Positions 50,126 to 57,079 of a stretch of DNA of 64,000 nt are shown here, in pieces (the stretch's first letter is position 1; every line of letters begins with the position of its first letter). Position numbers and translations under genes: made by a program. The stretch comes from Spirochaetes bacterium ADurb.BinA120 (GTDB lineage Bacteria > Spirochaetota > UBA4802 > UBA5368), in contig MVZN01000007.1 in the NCBI GenBank assembly GCA_002069125.1, positions 23,450 through 87,449 on the forward strand, given 5' to 3'. The notes beneath the pieces were generated by a model. That model saw only the letters and a list, made by a program, of their open reading frames with translations. It was not told where the DNA came from and made no database searches.

Positions 50126-50633
50126 TTTTGCCATAAGGCCGATAGGCGTTATAAGAACCCCTTTTTCGGGTGTGGAGGATGGTGTTCCGATCCAGGGAAG
50201 GCTCGCCTCGAATACGCACGGGGAGGCACATGTATATCCCGAATTCCGGGAGGGCTTAATGGACCTGGATGGGTTCTCCCATGTTTATCTGATCTATGTA
50301 TTTCACAGGACCACCGTGATGAAACTTAGGGCCAGGCCATATCTCGACACGAAGGAGAGGGGCGTATTCGCCATTCGCTCCCCTCATCGCCCTAACAGGA
50401 TAGGACTTACGCTTGTCGAGCTGCTGTCAATAGAGGAAGGGCTATTGAGGATTGCAGGGGTCGATATGCTTGACGGCACTCCCCTTGTCGATATAAAACC
50501 GTATAATCCGAAATTCGACGCTATCGTGGACGGTGGGACGATACGAACCGGATGGATGAAGGATAAAGCGCTTGACGATTATAAACTCGACGTTAGAACG
50601 TGCAGTCGAAAACAATGGCTTCACGAGGAGTAG
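50112..50633 (+). CDS. trmO: TrmO/TsaA-like tRNA (t6A37) methyltransferase
   Basis: A 173-residue protein of the UPF0066/TsaA family: IRPIGVIRTPFSG at the start, a VYPEFREGLMDLDGFSHVYL stretch, and VFAIRSPHRPNRIGLTLVEL, then a VDMLDGTPLVDIKPY block. These are the SAM-binding and dimer signatures. TrmO methylates N6-threonylcarbamoyladenosine at position 37 of some tRNAs, but many anaerobe homologues sit in metal/sulfur operons and may do something else. The GTG start overlaps the previous gene by 14 bases and has GGAGACGG upstream. Confidence 0.85.
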   Translation: MKSCDFAIRPIGVIRTPFSGVEDGVPIQGRLASNTHGEAHVYPEFREGLMDLDGFSHVYLIYVFHRTTVMKLRARPYLDTKERGVFAIRSPHRPNRIGLTLVELLSIEEGLLRIAGVDMLDGTPLVDIKPYNPKFDAIVDGGTIRTGWMKDKALDDYKLDVRTCSRKQWLHEE

Positions 50634-50662
50634 AACCCAACGCATACAGGAGATAGACCGAT

Positions 50663-51541
50663 ATGTTCGGCAAGAAGGAGAAGGCAAACGGTAACGATGT
50701 TAAGGAATCTGGTTCGTCAAAACCGCAGCCCGCAAACGAGCAGGAAGAACTGAGAAATAATCTGGCCGGTGTCAGGAAAAAGATAGTAGTGCTTTCCGGA
50801 AAGGGAGGTGTAGGAAAAAGCACGGTGGCCGTCAATCTTGCGGTGGCCATCGCAAAAACCGGAGCCAGGGTGGGCCTGCTCGATGTCGACGTGCACGGAC
50901 CGAGCGTGCCGACCATGCTCGGTCTTCAGGGGGAGCCGCTAAGCGCGGATTCTTCCGGGAAAATCATACCTCTGGTCTACGGGGATTCACTCAAGGTTCT
51001 CTCCGTAGGTTTTATGCTTCAGAATAAGGAGGATGCGGTTATATGGAGGGGGCCGCTTAAATACGGCATCATCAAACAATTTTTAAAGGATGTCGTCTGG
51101 GGCGAACTGGACTATCTGATTATCGATTCCCCTCCGGGAACTGGTGATGAACCGCTTTCCGTCTGCCAGCTCATCGAAAACCCCGAAGGGGCAGTCATCG
51201 TTACGACCCCCCAGGACGTTGCGCTTATCGACGTAATGAAATCCATATCCTTCTGCAGGCAGTTGAACATGCCGGTTATCGGAGTCATCGAAAACATGAG
51301 CGGCTTTACATGCCCGCATTGCGGAACCACCATCGGAATTTTCAAGGGAGGCGGAGCCCTAAAGATGACGGTCGACATGCGGGTACCGTTTCTTGGAAGC
51401 ATTCCCATAGAAAGTCGGATCGCCATACGGTCGGACGAGGGCAGGCCGTTCGTCACCGATGGCGAAGAAAGAAGCGCGGCTAACGGTGCGTTTGACGATA
51501 TCGTAGGGAAAATAATGAAATACGACGGAGGAAAGATATGA
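50663..51541 (+). CDS. mrp: Mrp/NBP35-family Fe-S carrier ATPase
   Basis: A 292-residue P-loop ATPase that holds and delivers [4Fe-4S] clusters. After a 37-residue flexible head comes VVLSGKGGVGKSTVAVNLA (about 42-60) and the Mrp-specific LLDVDVHGPSVPTMLGL (about 72). WRGPLKYGIIKQFLKDVVWG and IDSPPGTGDEPLSVCQL are also Mrp signatures. The cluster-bridging C-P-H-C-G (FTCPHCGTTIG) lies near 214. It corresponds to DVU2109 of the Desulfovibrio ORP operons. It overlaps the next NifX-like gene by ATGA. Confidence 0.95.
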   Translation: MFGKKEKANGNDVKESGSSKPQPANEQEELRNNLAGVRKKIVVLSGKGGVGKSTVAVNLAVAIAKTGARVGLLDVDVHGPSVPTMLGLQGEPLSADSSGKIIPLVYGDSLKVLSVGFMLQNKEDAVIWRGPLKYGIIKQFLKDVVWGELDYLIIDSPPGTGDEPLSVCQLIENPEGAVIVTTPQDVALIDVMKSISFCRQLNMPVIGVIENMSGFTCPHCGTTIGIFKGGGALKMTVDMRVPFLGSIPIESRIAIRSDEGRPFVTDGEERSAANGAFDDIVGKIMKYDGGKI

Positions 51542-51876
51542 AAATCGCGATACCCGTGGCCGGAGGAAGGCTTTGCATGCATTTCGGCCACTGTGAACAA
51601 TTCGCTCTTGTAGACGTGGATCCGAAGGAAAAGAAAATACTTGCGAAATCCTTGCTCACTCCACCACCGCACGAGCCGGGCGTCCTGCCGAGATGGCTTG
51701 CCCGAAACGGAGCCACATGCGTCATCGCGGGAGGGATGGGGTCGCGCGCACAGGGACTTTTTCAGGAAGCCAATATCACGGTGATTACCGGTGCGCAACC
51801 GAACGACCCGGATGTTGTTATAGAGGATTTTTTGAATGATCGGCTGGATGTCGGCCCAAACGCCTGCGATCATTGA
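51538..51876 (+). CDS. NifX/NifB-family protein 3 of ORP operon
   Basis: A 112-residue NifX-like protein with MKIAIPVAGGRLCMHFGHCE at the start, the H-F-G-H-C cofactor-type motif that copies 1 and 2 lack. It continues with LLTPPPHEPGVLPRWLARNG and VIAGGMGSRAQGLFQEANI, then ITVITGAQPNDPDVVIEDF, and ends CDH. The His-rich HEPG loop and HFGH are the features expected of a Mo/Fe-S cluster-binding ORP-type member. It is coupled to mrp by ATGA and ends the operon; a new promoter follows within 35 bases. Confidence 0.9.
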   Translation: MKIAIPVAGGRLCMHFGHCEQFALVDVDPKEKKILAKSLLTPPPHEPGVLPRWLARNGATCVIAGGMGSRAQGLFQEANITVITGAQPNDPDVVIEDFLNDRLDVGPNACDH

Positions 51877-51905
51877 GCCCGCGTTATTATGATAAGCGAA
51901 TACCA

Positions 51906-51933
51906 TTGATCTAACCGAATTATCGGCTATAAT
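51906..51933 (+). promoter_or_regulatory. Sigma-70 promoter giving a leaderless transcript
   Basis: TTGATC (51906-51911), a 16-base spacer and a perfect TATAAT (51928-51933). The expected transcription start (+1) falls on the A of the ATG at 51940. Confidence 0.75.
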
Positions 51934-51939
51934 TAACGC

Positions 51940-53301
51940 ATGGAAAATCAAAAGAGCTACCCTTATTATATAGAGAAGCCGCTTGAATACAGGCGTGTCG
52001 AGGGATTTCTGGCCGCGTTCGAAGAGGTGCTTAAAAATTCGAATTATCGCTCGATACTCGATCTTTATTCACGCATCTCGATGCATTGCTCCCGGTGCGC
52101 CACTGAATGCCAGATCTATCAGTCGACTGGAAGGCCGGAGGACGTGCCCTGCTACCGTTCCGCCATTCTAATAAGAATATACAAGCGCCATTTTACGCCT
52201 CTTGGCAGGCTAAAGGGGCGTCTGTTCGGCAGCCTTTCGGCCACCGAGGCGGATATCGACCAGATGCTCGAGTCCTTCTATCATTGTACGGCATGCGGCC
52301 GTTGCACGATGTATTGCCCCATGGGGATAGACCACCGCCTGCTGACGAGGCTGGGACGCTTCATTCTCAGTAAAATAGGCATCGTGCCCAAGGCGCTTGC
52401 GGTTTCGGTTCGCGAGCAGCTCGAGGGAGAAACGGGAAATACATCCGCCGTCCCGCTTAAGGGCCTCAAAACTACGATTGAGTTTCTGGAAGAGGAAATT
52501 CTCGAGATTAAAGGGGTCGAGGTTCGTTTCCCTGTGGATTTCGAGGGGGCCGAATACGTCTTTTTTCCGCCTGTGAGCGATTTTCTCATGGAGGCGGATA
52601 CCCTCATGGGGATTGCCTGCGTTCTCCATGAGGCCGGAGTGAGCTGGACTATCGCCTCGGGCAATTATGACGCGATAAATTACGGGCTTTTCTACAGTGA
52701 CGAGGTACTCGAGAAGGTGCTCCAGAAAATGGCGCAGGAGGTCAGAAGGATCAAGGGGAAGAAGATACTTATCGGGGAATGCGGTCACGCCTCCCGGTCG
52801 GCAAAGGTTTTTCTGCCTTCATTCAACGAGTCTGAAGAAATACCGGTGGTCAATATCCTCGAGCTTACGGCGCAGTTGATTAAAGATGGAAAGATAGAGA
52901 TAGACGAGAACGCAATAACCGAAAAGGTCACCTATCACGATCCTTGCAATATCTCGCGATCGGGCTGGATAGTCGACCAGCCGAGGGATATAATAAAAAA
53001 CTTCATCAAGGATTTTGTCGAGATGACGCCGTCCGGCCGCTACAATCTCTGTTGCGGCGGGGGCGGCGGGACCGTTTCCATAAACGAACTCAAGCCGTAC
53101 AGGATGAATACCGGAGGGAAGAGAAAAGCCGAGCAACTAAAGGCCACCGGGGCGGATGTCGTAATCGCGCCCTGCGCGAACTGTAAAAAGCAGATTGGAG
53201 AGCTTATAGCTCATTACAAGCTGCCAATGAGGCATGTCGGACTTCACGACCTCCTGTTTACGGCCATTAAAATGAAGAAACAGGTTGTATCCAATGAATG
53301 A
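51940..53301 (+). CDS. DsrK/HdrD-like iron-sulfur protein (module 3)
   Basis: A 453-residue cytoplasmic electron-transfer subunit. Two N-terminal ferredoxin sets are CSRCATEC (about 50, with downstream Cys CYRS) and CTACGRCTMYCPMGID (about 112-127). Two CCG-type domains follow. One has IGECGHASRS (about 285) and HDPCNISRSGW (about 332). The other has NLCCGGGGGTVSIN (about 366) and CANCKKQIGEL (about 409). The CCG cysteines bind the non-cubane cluster that handles disulfides in heterodisulfide reductases. It overlaps the cytochrome b gene by 8 bases. There is no ribosome site, and the promoter start coincides with the ATG. Confidence 0.9.
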   Translation: MENQKSYPYYIEKPLEYRRVEGFLAAFEEVLKNSNYRSILDLYSRISMHCSRCATECQIYQSTGRPEDVPCYRSAILIRIYKRHFTPLGRLKGRLFGSLSATEADIDQMLESFYHCTACGRCTMYCPMGIDHRLLTRLGRFILSKIGIVPKALAVSVREQLEGETGNTSAVPLKGLKTTIEFLEEEILEIKGVEVRFPVDFEGAEYVFFPPVSDFLMEADTLMGIACVLHEAGVSWTIASGNYDAINYGLFYSDEVLEKVLQKMAQEVRRIKGKKILIGECGHASRSAKVFLPSFNESEEIPVVNILELTAQLIKDGKIEIDENAITEKVTYHDPCNISRSGWIVDQPRDIIKNFIKDFVEMTPSGRYNLCCGGGGGTVSINELKPYRMNTGGKRKAEQLKATGADVVIAPCANCKKQIGELIAHYKLPMRHVGLHDLLFTAIKMKKQVVSNE

Positions 53302-53980
53302 TATTTTAAATTTCACCACCGGACCTCTTTTCAGCTTCTGCCTGGCCATGGCGATTTTAGGCTCCCTGAGGCTGGTGATAATCACGATTGCCGATCTTTT
53401 CAGATCCATGAAAACGGCTGGCGATAAAAAACTACCATGGATGGATATAGCGATCGATACGGCCTCCTGGCTGTTTCCTTTTAATAGATTGTTCGCCACG
53501 CGCCGCCTTTTCAGCCTGCTTTCCTTTACTTTTCACGCGACGCTCATTCTGATCCTAATTTTTCATCAGGACCACATATTGCTTATACGCCGTATAGCCG
53601 GCATCTCATGGCCGTTCATAGACAGACCCATAGTCGATTTCCTTGCCATTGCCTGTATTTTGTGCGCGATTTTTCTTTTATCAAACAGGATTTTCACGGC
53701 CTCCGGGAGGACCATGTCCGAAGCCATGGATTATTTTATTCTATCGCTTATACTGGTCGTATTGATTTCTGGATTTTTCGCGAGCACTGATTTTAATCCA
53801 TTCTCCCATGGAGCCGTACTGCTGGTCCATGCGGTATGTGGCAATCTAATATTGCTGCTCATCCCCTTTTCCCGGCTTGGACACATGGTTTTATATCCGA
53901 TACTATGGGTCGCTTCGGCAGTCGCGTGGAAATTCCCGTCCGATAGCTCGAATCGCCGCGGCGGCATGGTGATAGACTGA
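53294..53980 (+). CDS. DsrM/NarI-like cytochrome b membrane subunit (module 3)
   Basis: ATG 53294 lies inside the end of the dsrK-like gene. The 228-residue product has about five transmembrane helices: LFSFCLAMAILGSLRLVIIT, then around SFTFHATLILILIFHQDH, FLAIACILCAIFLL, YFILSLILVVLISGFF and LLVHAVCGNLILLLIPFSRL. Histidines at the ends of helices 2 and 5 (FHATLILILIFHQ and VHAVCGN) match the two haem b ligand pairs of NarI/DsrM. It exchanges electrons between the quinone pool and the DsrK-like partner. Confidence 0.85.
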   Translation: MNDILNFTTGPLFSFCLAMAILGSLRLVIITIADLFRSMKTAGDKKLPWMDIAIDTASWLFPFNRLFATRRLFSLLSFTFHATLILILIFHQDHILLIRRIAGISWPFIDRPIVDFLAIACILCAIFLLSNRIFTASGRTMSEAMDYFILSLILVVLISGFFASTDFNPFSHGAVLLVHAVCGNLILLLIPFSRLGHMVLYPILWVASAVAWKFPSDSSNRRGGMVID

Positions 53981-53996
53981 GGCGCCGGAGAATAAA

Positions 53997-54587
53997 ATGA
54001 AAATAAAAGACGGTGTACATAGAACCATAGTACTATCCAGCATTCCCATCGTGTTCGCGGGCGCGCTCCTTTCCGCATCAGTTTATAATGGCGACAGGGC
54101 TTCCACGAAACCCGGGCTAAGGAGCGCCGTAGGATGGGAGATCATGAAACTAGACGCGAACCGAGAGGGTCGCTCAGTGGAATTTACCCACGAAGCACAC
54201 CAGCTCTATATGAAGAAGAGTGGAGAGGGCTGTGTTGTATGCCATCATCTCAATCTGCCGGATGACAGTTCGAGCTCATGCTACGAATGCCATAAGGACA
54301 TGCGAAAGGAATCCTCCATCTTCGACCATGAGTTACACACACGGATATATAAAAACAAGGGGGCCCATTGCAACGAGTGCCACGGAAAGGACCGGTCCCG
54401 CGAAAAAGCGAAGGTCTGCGTCGATTGCCACCCGGACTATACCGGACCGGCATCTCTTTATATGAAGGTAAGAGGGTACGAATCGGCGATGCACGGCAAT
54501 TGCGTCACATGTCATAAAAAACTGGACAAAAAACTCGGAGAGCCAATGTACTCCGAGTGTTCCTTCTGCCATCCGGAAGCTGAATGA
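53997..54587 (+). CDS. Hexahaem c-type cytochrome (cytochrome c3/c7-like)
   Basis: A 196-residue exported protein with an N-terminal signal (VLSSIPIVFAGALLSA) and six CxxCH motifs at about residues 79, 95, 125, 141, 169 and 188 (CVVCH, CYECH, CNECH, CVDCH, CVTCH, CSFCH). Extra histidines in FTHEAH and FDHELH fit bis-His ligation as in class III cytochromes. DsrJ, by contrast, has only three haems and a Cys ligand. The ribosome site is GGAG. It is the third gene of a unit with DsrK- and DsrM-like proteins, so it is the likely periplasmic electron entry or exit point. Confidence 0.9.
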   Translation: MKIKDGVHRTIVLSSIPIVFAGALLSASVYNGDRASTKPGLRSAVGWEIMKLDANREGRSVEFTHEAHQLYMKKSGEGCVVCHHLNLPDDSSSSCYECHKDMRKESSIFDHELHTRIYKNKGAHCNECHGKDRSREKAKVCVDCHPDYTGPASLYMKVRGYESAMHGNCVTCHKKLDKKLGEPMYSECSFCHPEAE

Positions 54588-54593
54588 AATATT

Positions 54594-55106
54594 TCAGGAG
54601 GCGCCTTTAATCGATTTAAGGATTTCCTTCAGTGTTTCCGGATCGGCCTTATCGATAAGCGATTTTAACTCTTCCTTCAGGCCATCGTCTGGCCCTGCAG
54701 TTTTTTTTACGCCGACGCCGAGTATCGTGCCTACGGCTTCCACGTACTTGACTGCCGTGACAGGTTTTTCCAGGTAAACCCCCGGGCCGGACATGGTCAT
54801 CTCGGTGAAGTCTGTTTTGCCGAGCTCATCTCTCGCATGTCCAGTGACGATTATTACCGGTATAGCGCTCCATTCCGGTTTCTTTTTCAATTCTCGGTAG
54901 AATTTAACTCCCGAGCCCTTCGGCATCACGACATCGAGAGAGATAAGATCGGGTGTCTTTTCTGAAAGCCTTGTTAGGCCTTCATTCCCGTCTGATGCAG
55001 TCAATACCTCATAACCCGCGTCTTCGAGGGCCATCTCGAGATAACTTCTGACATCATCCTCATCATCGATAATCAGGACGACCTTCTTGGGATCAGCGAT
55101 CATCAT
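54594..55106 (-). CDS. Response regulator receiver protein with C-terminal tail
   Basis: AGGAG lies 4 bases before ATG 55106 (170 residues). The receiver has VVLIIDDEDDVRSYL with the acidic pocket, LISLDVVMPKGSG (phospho-Asp near 57), IPVIIVTGHARDE and VYLEKPVTAVKY. No DNA-binding domain; the last 40 residues are a charged helix (DDGLKEELKSLIDKAD). It lies 99 bases behind the PAS kinase gene and is convergent with the cytochrome gene, 6 bases away. Its output is probably protein-protein. Confidence 0.88.
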   Translation of the reverse strand: MMIADPKKVVLIIDDEDDVRSYLEMALEDAGYEVLTASDGNEGLTRLSEKTPDLISLDVVMPKGSGVKFYRELKKKPEWSAIPVIIVTGHARDELGKTDFTEMTMSGPGVYLEKPVTAVKYVEAVGTILGVGVKKTAGPDDGLKEELKSLIDKADPETLKEILKSIKGAS

Positions 55107-55205
55107 GGCGCTCCTATTATATGGTAACGATGATATGGCATCACGCATCTGCCTGATTGATGCGATTTGCAGGCACTTGATATACCTTCGAGGCCGTTTG
55201 GTCAA

Positions 55206-56627
55206 TCATGTTATTTCAGGCAATCTCGATATGGGGAGCACGATCCGAAAAATCGATCCGTCTCCGGGGCTCGATTCAACATTGATATGTCCGCCGTGCT
55301 CCTGGACTATTTTATTGGTTGTAAGAAGCCCGAGGCCTGTACCCTTGCCGCCCTTGGTCGTAAAAAAAGTCGTAAATACCCTCTTCCGGATGTCATAATC
55401 CATGCCGCATCCGTTGTCCGCGACCTCGAAAACAAGGGCCCCGTCTCTTTCGTATACTCCGAGAAGGACGGTGCTCTTTTCGCGCGTGCTGAGCTGACAA
55501 GCGTCGATTGCGTTCGAGACCAGATTGGTTAGGCAGGTGTGAATAGCGTCGGGGTCGAGCGGGCGTTCGGAAACATCGGTGCGGGACATCCGTTTCAATT
55601 CAACACCGATTCCGCTTGCCGTTTCGGAATACAGTTCCATTATTTCATCAATAAGAGTGTTCGGATTGACCATTTTCGCTTCGGGCTTTCTTCCCTTGGC
55701 GAAACTGAGGAAATCCTTTACCAGCGATGATACCTTGCTGATGTTTCTCTGGAGCATGTCCCAGCCCCTGGAGAGCCGAGCCTTGTCGTCTTTCTCTATG
55801 CCGGAGCTGACCATGTACATCCCGCCCTCTACGCCCATCAGTATGTTTTTGATACTGTGCGCAAGCCCCGCTACTGTCTGTCCCACCGCGGCGAGGCGCT
55901 CCGCGTCGAGTTTCTCTTTTTCGAGCGCTTTGATATTCGTAATATCCGTAAGAATTTCCACGACGTACTTGCATTCCGTGTGCCCCTTGATAAGCGGAGT
56001 GGTGGTCACTACATAGTGCGTTTCCCCCCCGTCCGCGAGAATACCGACGTGTGTCGACGTGTGTTCGCCGCCATCGAGGAAGCTGAGCGCCGCAGGGCAG
56101 TCCTCACATGCCGATGTTCTCTTTTTGTATAGTTCATAACATTTTTTCCCGGCGCAGTCGCCGAACGTTTCGGTAAGCTTTTCGTTGGCGCGCATTATAT
56201 CGAAGTTTCGGTCTATTACCGCGATATAGCAGGGGACTCTTTCGAAGAATATCTCACATTCGAGCTGATGATTCCGTATATCGGTGATGTTTTCCGACAT
56301 CGAGACAATATATACGACGTCACCGTTCAGGTCGAGGGCCGGGGCCGTCTGTACCATATAATAGTCCCGATTTCCCACAACCTCCTCGAATTTGCGTGGC
56401 AGGCCATCCTCGAAGGTGCCCATCCCCTGGCAGCCAGGGCAGGGGTCATCCAGACCTTGATATACTTGATGGCATTTACGATTGGCCCATTCCCCGAATT
56501 GTGAGCGGAATTTTTCGTTCGCATATACAATGCGATAATCGCGGTCTATAATCGCTATGTTAAGCGGAATCTGGTCCAGAAGTCGGGACTGGAACCACGC
56601 GTTTAGTTCTGAGGAAAATATTGTCAT
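55206..56627 (-). CDS. Soluble PAS-PAS histidine kinase with Cys clusters
   Basis: A 473-residue cytoplasmic sensor kinase. Two PAS domains (residues 15-120 and 130-235) each contain a matching Cys set, C52-x10-C63-x2-C66 and C163-x10-C174-x2-C177, next to the PAS core. The kinase has the phospho-His in TVAGLAHSIKNILMGVEGG (about 257) and a HATPase with NLVSNAIDACQ, VADNGCGMDYDI and GKGTGLGLLTTNKIV. The cysteines could bind an iron-sulfur cluster, haem or zinc, or act as a thiol switch. It lies between two receiver-only regulators, downstream of dsrM/dsrK (module 2). Confidence 0.9.
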   Translation of the reverse strand: MTIFSSELNAWFQSRLLDQIPLNIAIIDRDYRIVYANEKFRSQFGEWANRKCHQVYQGLDDPCPGCQGMGTFEDGLPRKFEEVVGNRDYYMVQTAPALDLNGDVVYIVSMSENITDIRNHQLECEIFFERVPCYIAVIDRNFDIMRANEKLTETFGDCAGKKCYELYKKRTSACEDCPAALSFLDGGEHTSTHVGILADGGETHYVVTTTPLIKGHTECKYVVEILTDITNIKALEKEKLDAERLAAVGQTVAGLAHSIKNILMGVEGGMYMVSSGIEKDDKARLSRGWDMLQRNISKVSSLVKDFLSFAKGRKPEAKMVNPNTLIDEIMELYSETASGIGVELKRMSRTDVSERPLDPDAIHTCLTNLVSNAIDACQLSTREKSTVLLGVYERDGALVFEVADNGCGMDYDIRKRVFTTFFTTKGGKGTGLGLLTTNKIVQEHGGHINVESSPGDGSIFRIVLPISRLPEIT

Positions 56628-56675
56628 AGTGACATCCCGGTCTTGGCCTGGTGGGCGCCCCAGGCGCTTTACGTC

Positions 56676-57059
56676 CTACCCGAGAATATTGCTTATTGTT
56701 CGCAAATAAAGCTCCTTGTCTATGGGTTTCTCAAAATATGCTGCCGGCGGATTGACCTGTTTCCTGTGTTCGATGAAATCCTTGTACTGCGGATCTACTC
56801 CGGTAACAAGGACCACCGGAATACCAGAGGTGGCCGGGTCGTCATGAAGGTTCCGAAGCATCCTGACTCCGGTTTCTTCCGGCATGGTGATATCGAGTGA
56901 GATTAGATCCGGAAGCTCTTTTCGTGCAAGCTCCATTCCCTCCTTCCCATTGAAGGCTTTGATGGTGCGGTATCCGTTGTCCTCCAGAAGCGAGGCAAGG
57001 TAGGTTACCACATCCGGTTCATCATCCACTATGAGAATTTTTCTGTTTTTTCCATTCAT
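56676..57059 (-). CDS. Receiver-only response regulator
   Basis: AAGGAG 6 bases before ATG 57059 sets the start; longer frames overlap the dsrK end. The 127-residue protein is a lone receiver: ILIVDDEPDVVTYL, LISLDITMPEETG (phospho-Asp near 54), VVLVTGVDP and AAYFEKPIDKEL. It is 20 bases behind the dsrK-like gene and 48 bases before the PAS kinase gene. With the second receiver-only protein it probably forms a phosphorelay under that kinase. No output domain is present. Confidence 0.9.
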   Translation of the reverse strand: MNGKNRKILIVDDEPDVVTYLASLLEDNGYRTIKAFNGKEGMELARKELPDLISLDITMPEETGVRMLRNLHDDPATSGIPVVLVTGVDPQYKDFIEHRKQVNPPAAYFEKPIDKELYLRTISNILG

Positions 57060-57079
57060 GTCAATCTCCTTGTCGCCCC

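Noticed and set aside
46062..51876. Nitrogenase cofactor cluster
   Set aside because: NifX-like domains are present, but there is no nifHDK, nifEN or radical-SAM nifB; the gene set matches the ORP system instead.
52210..52788. 192-codon minus-strand frame
   Set aside because: Antisense to the CCG protein, with no ribosome site.
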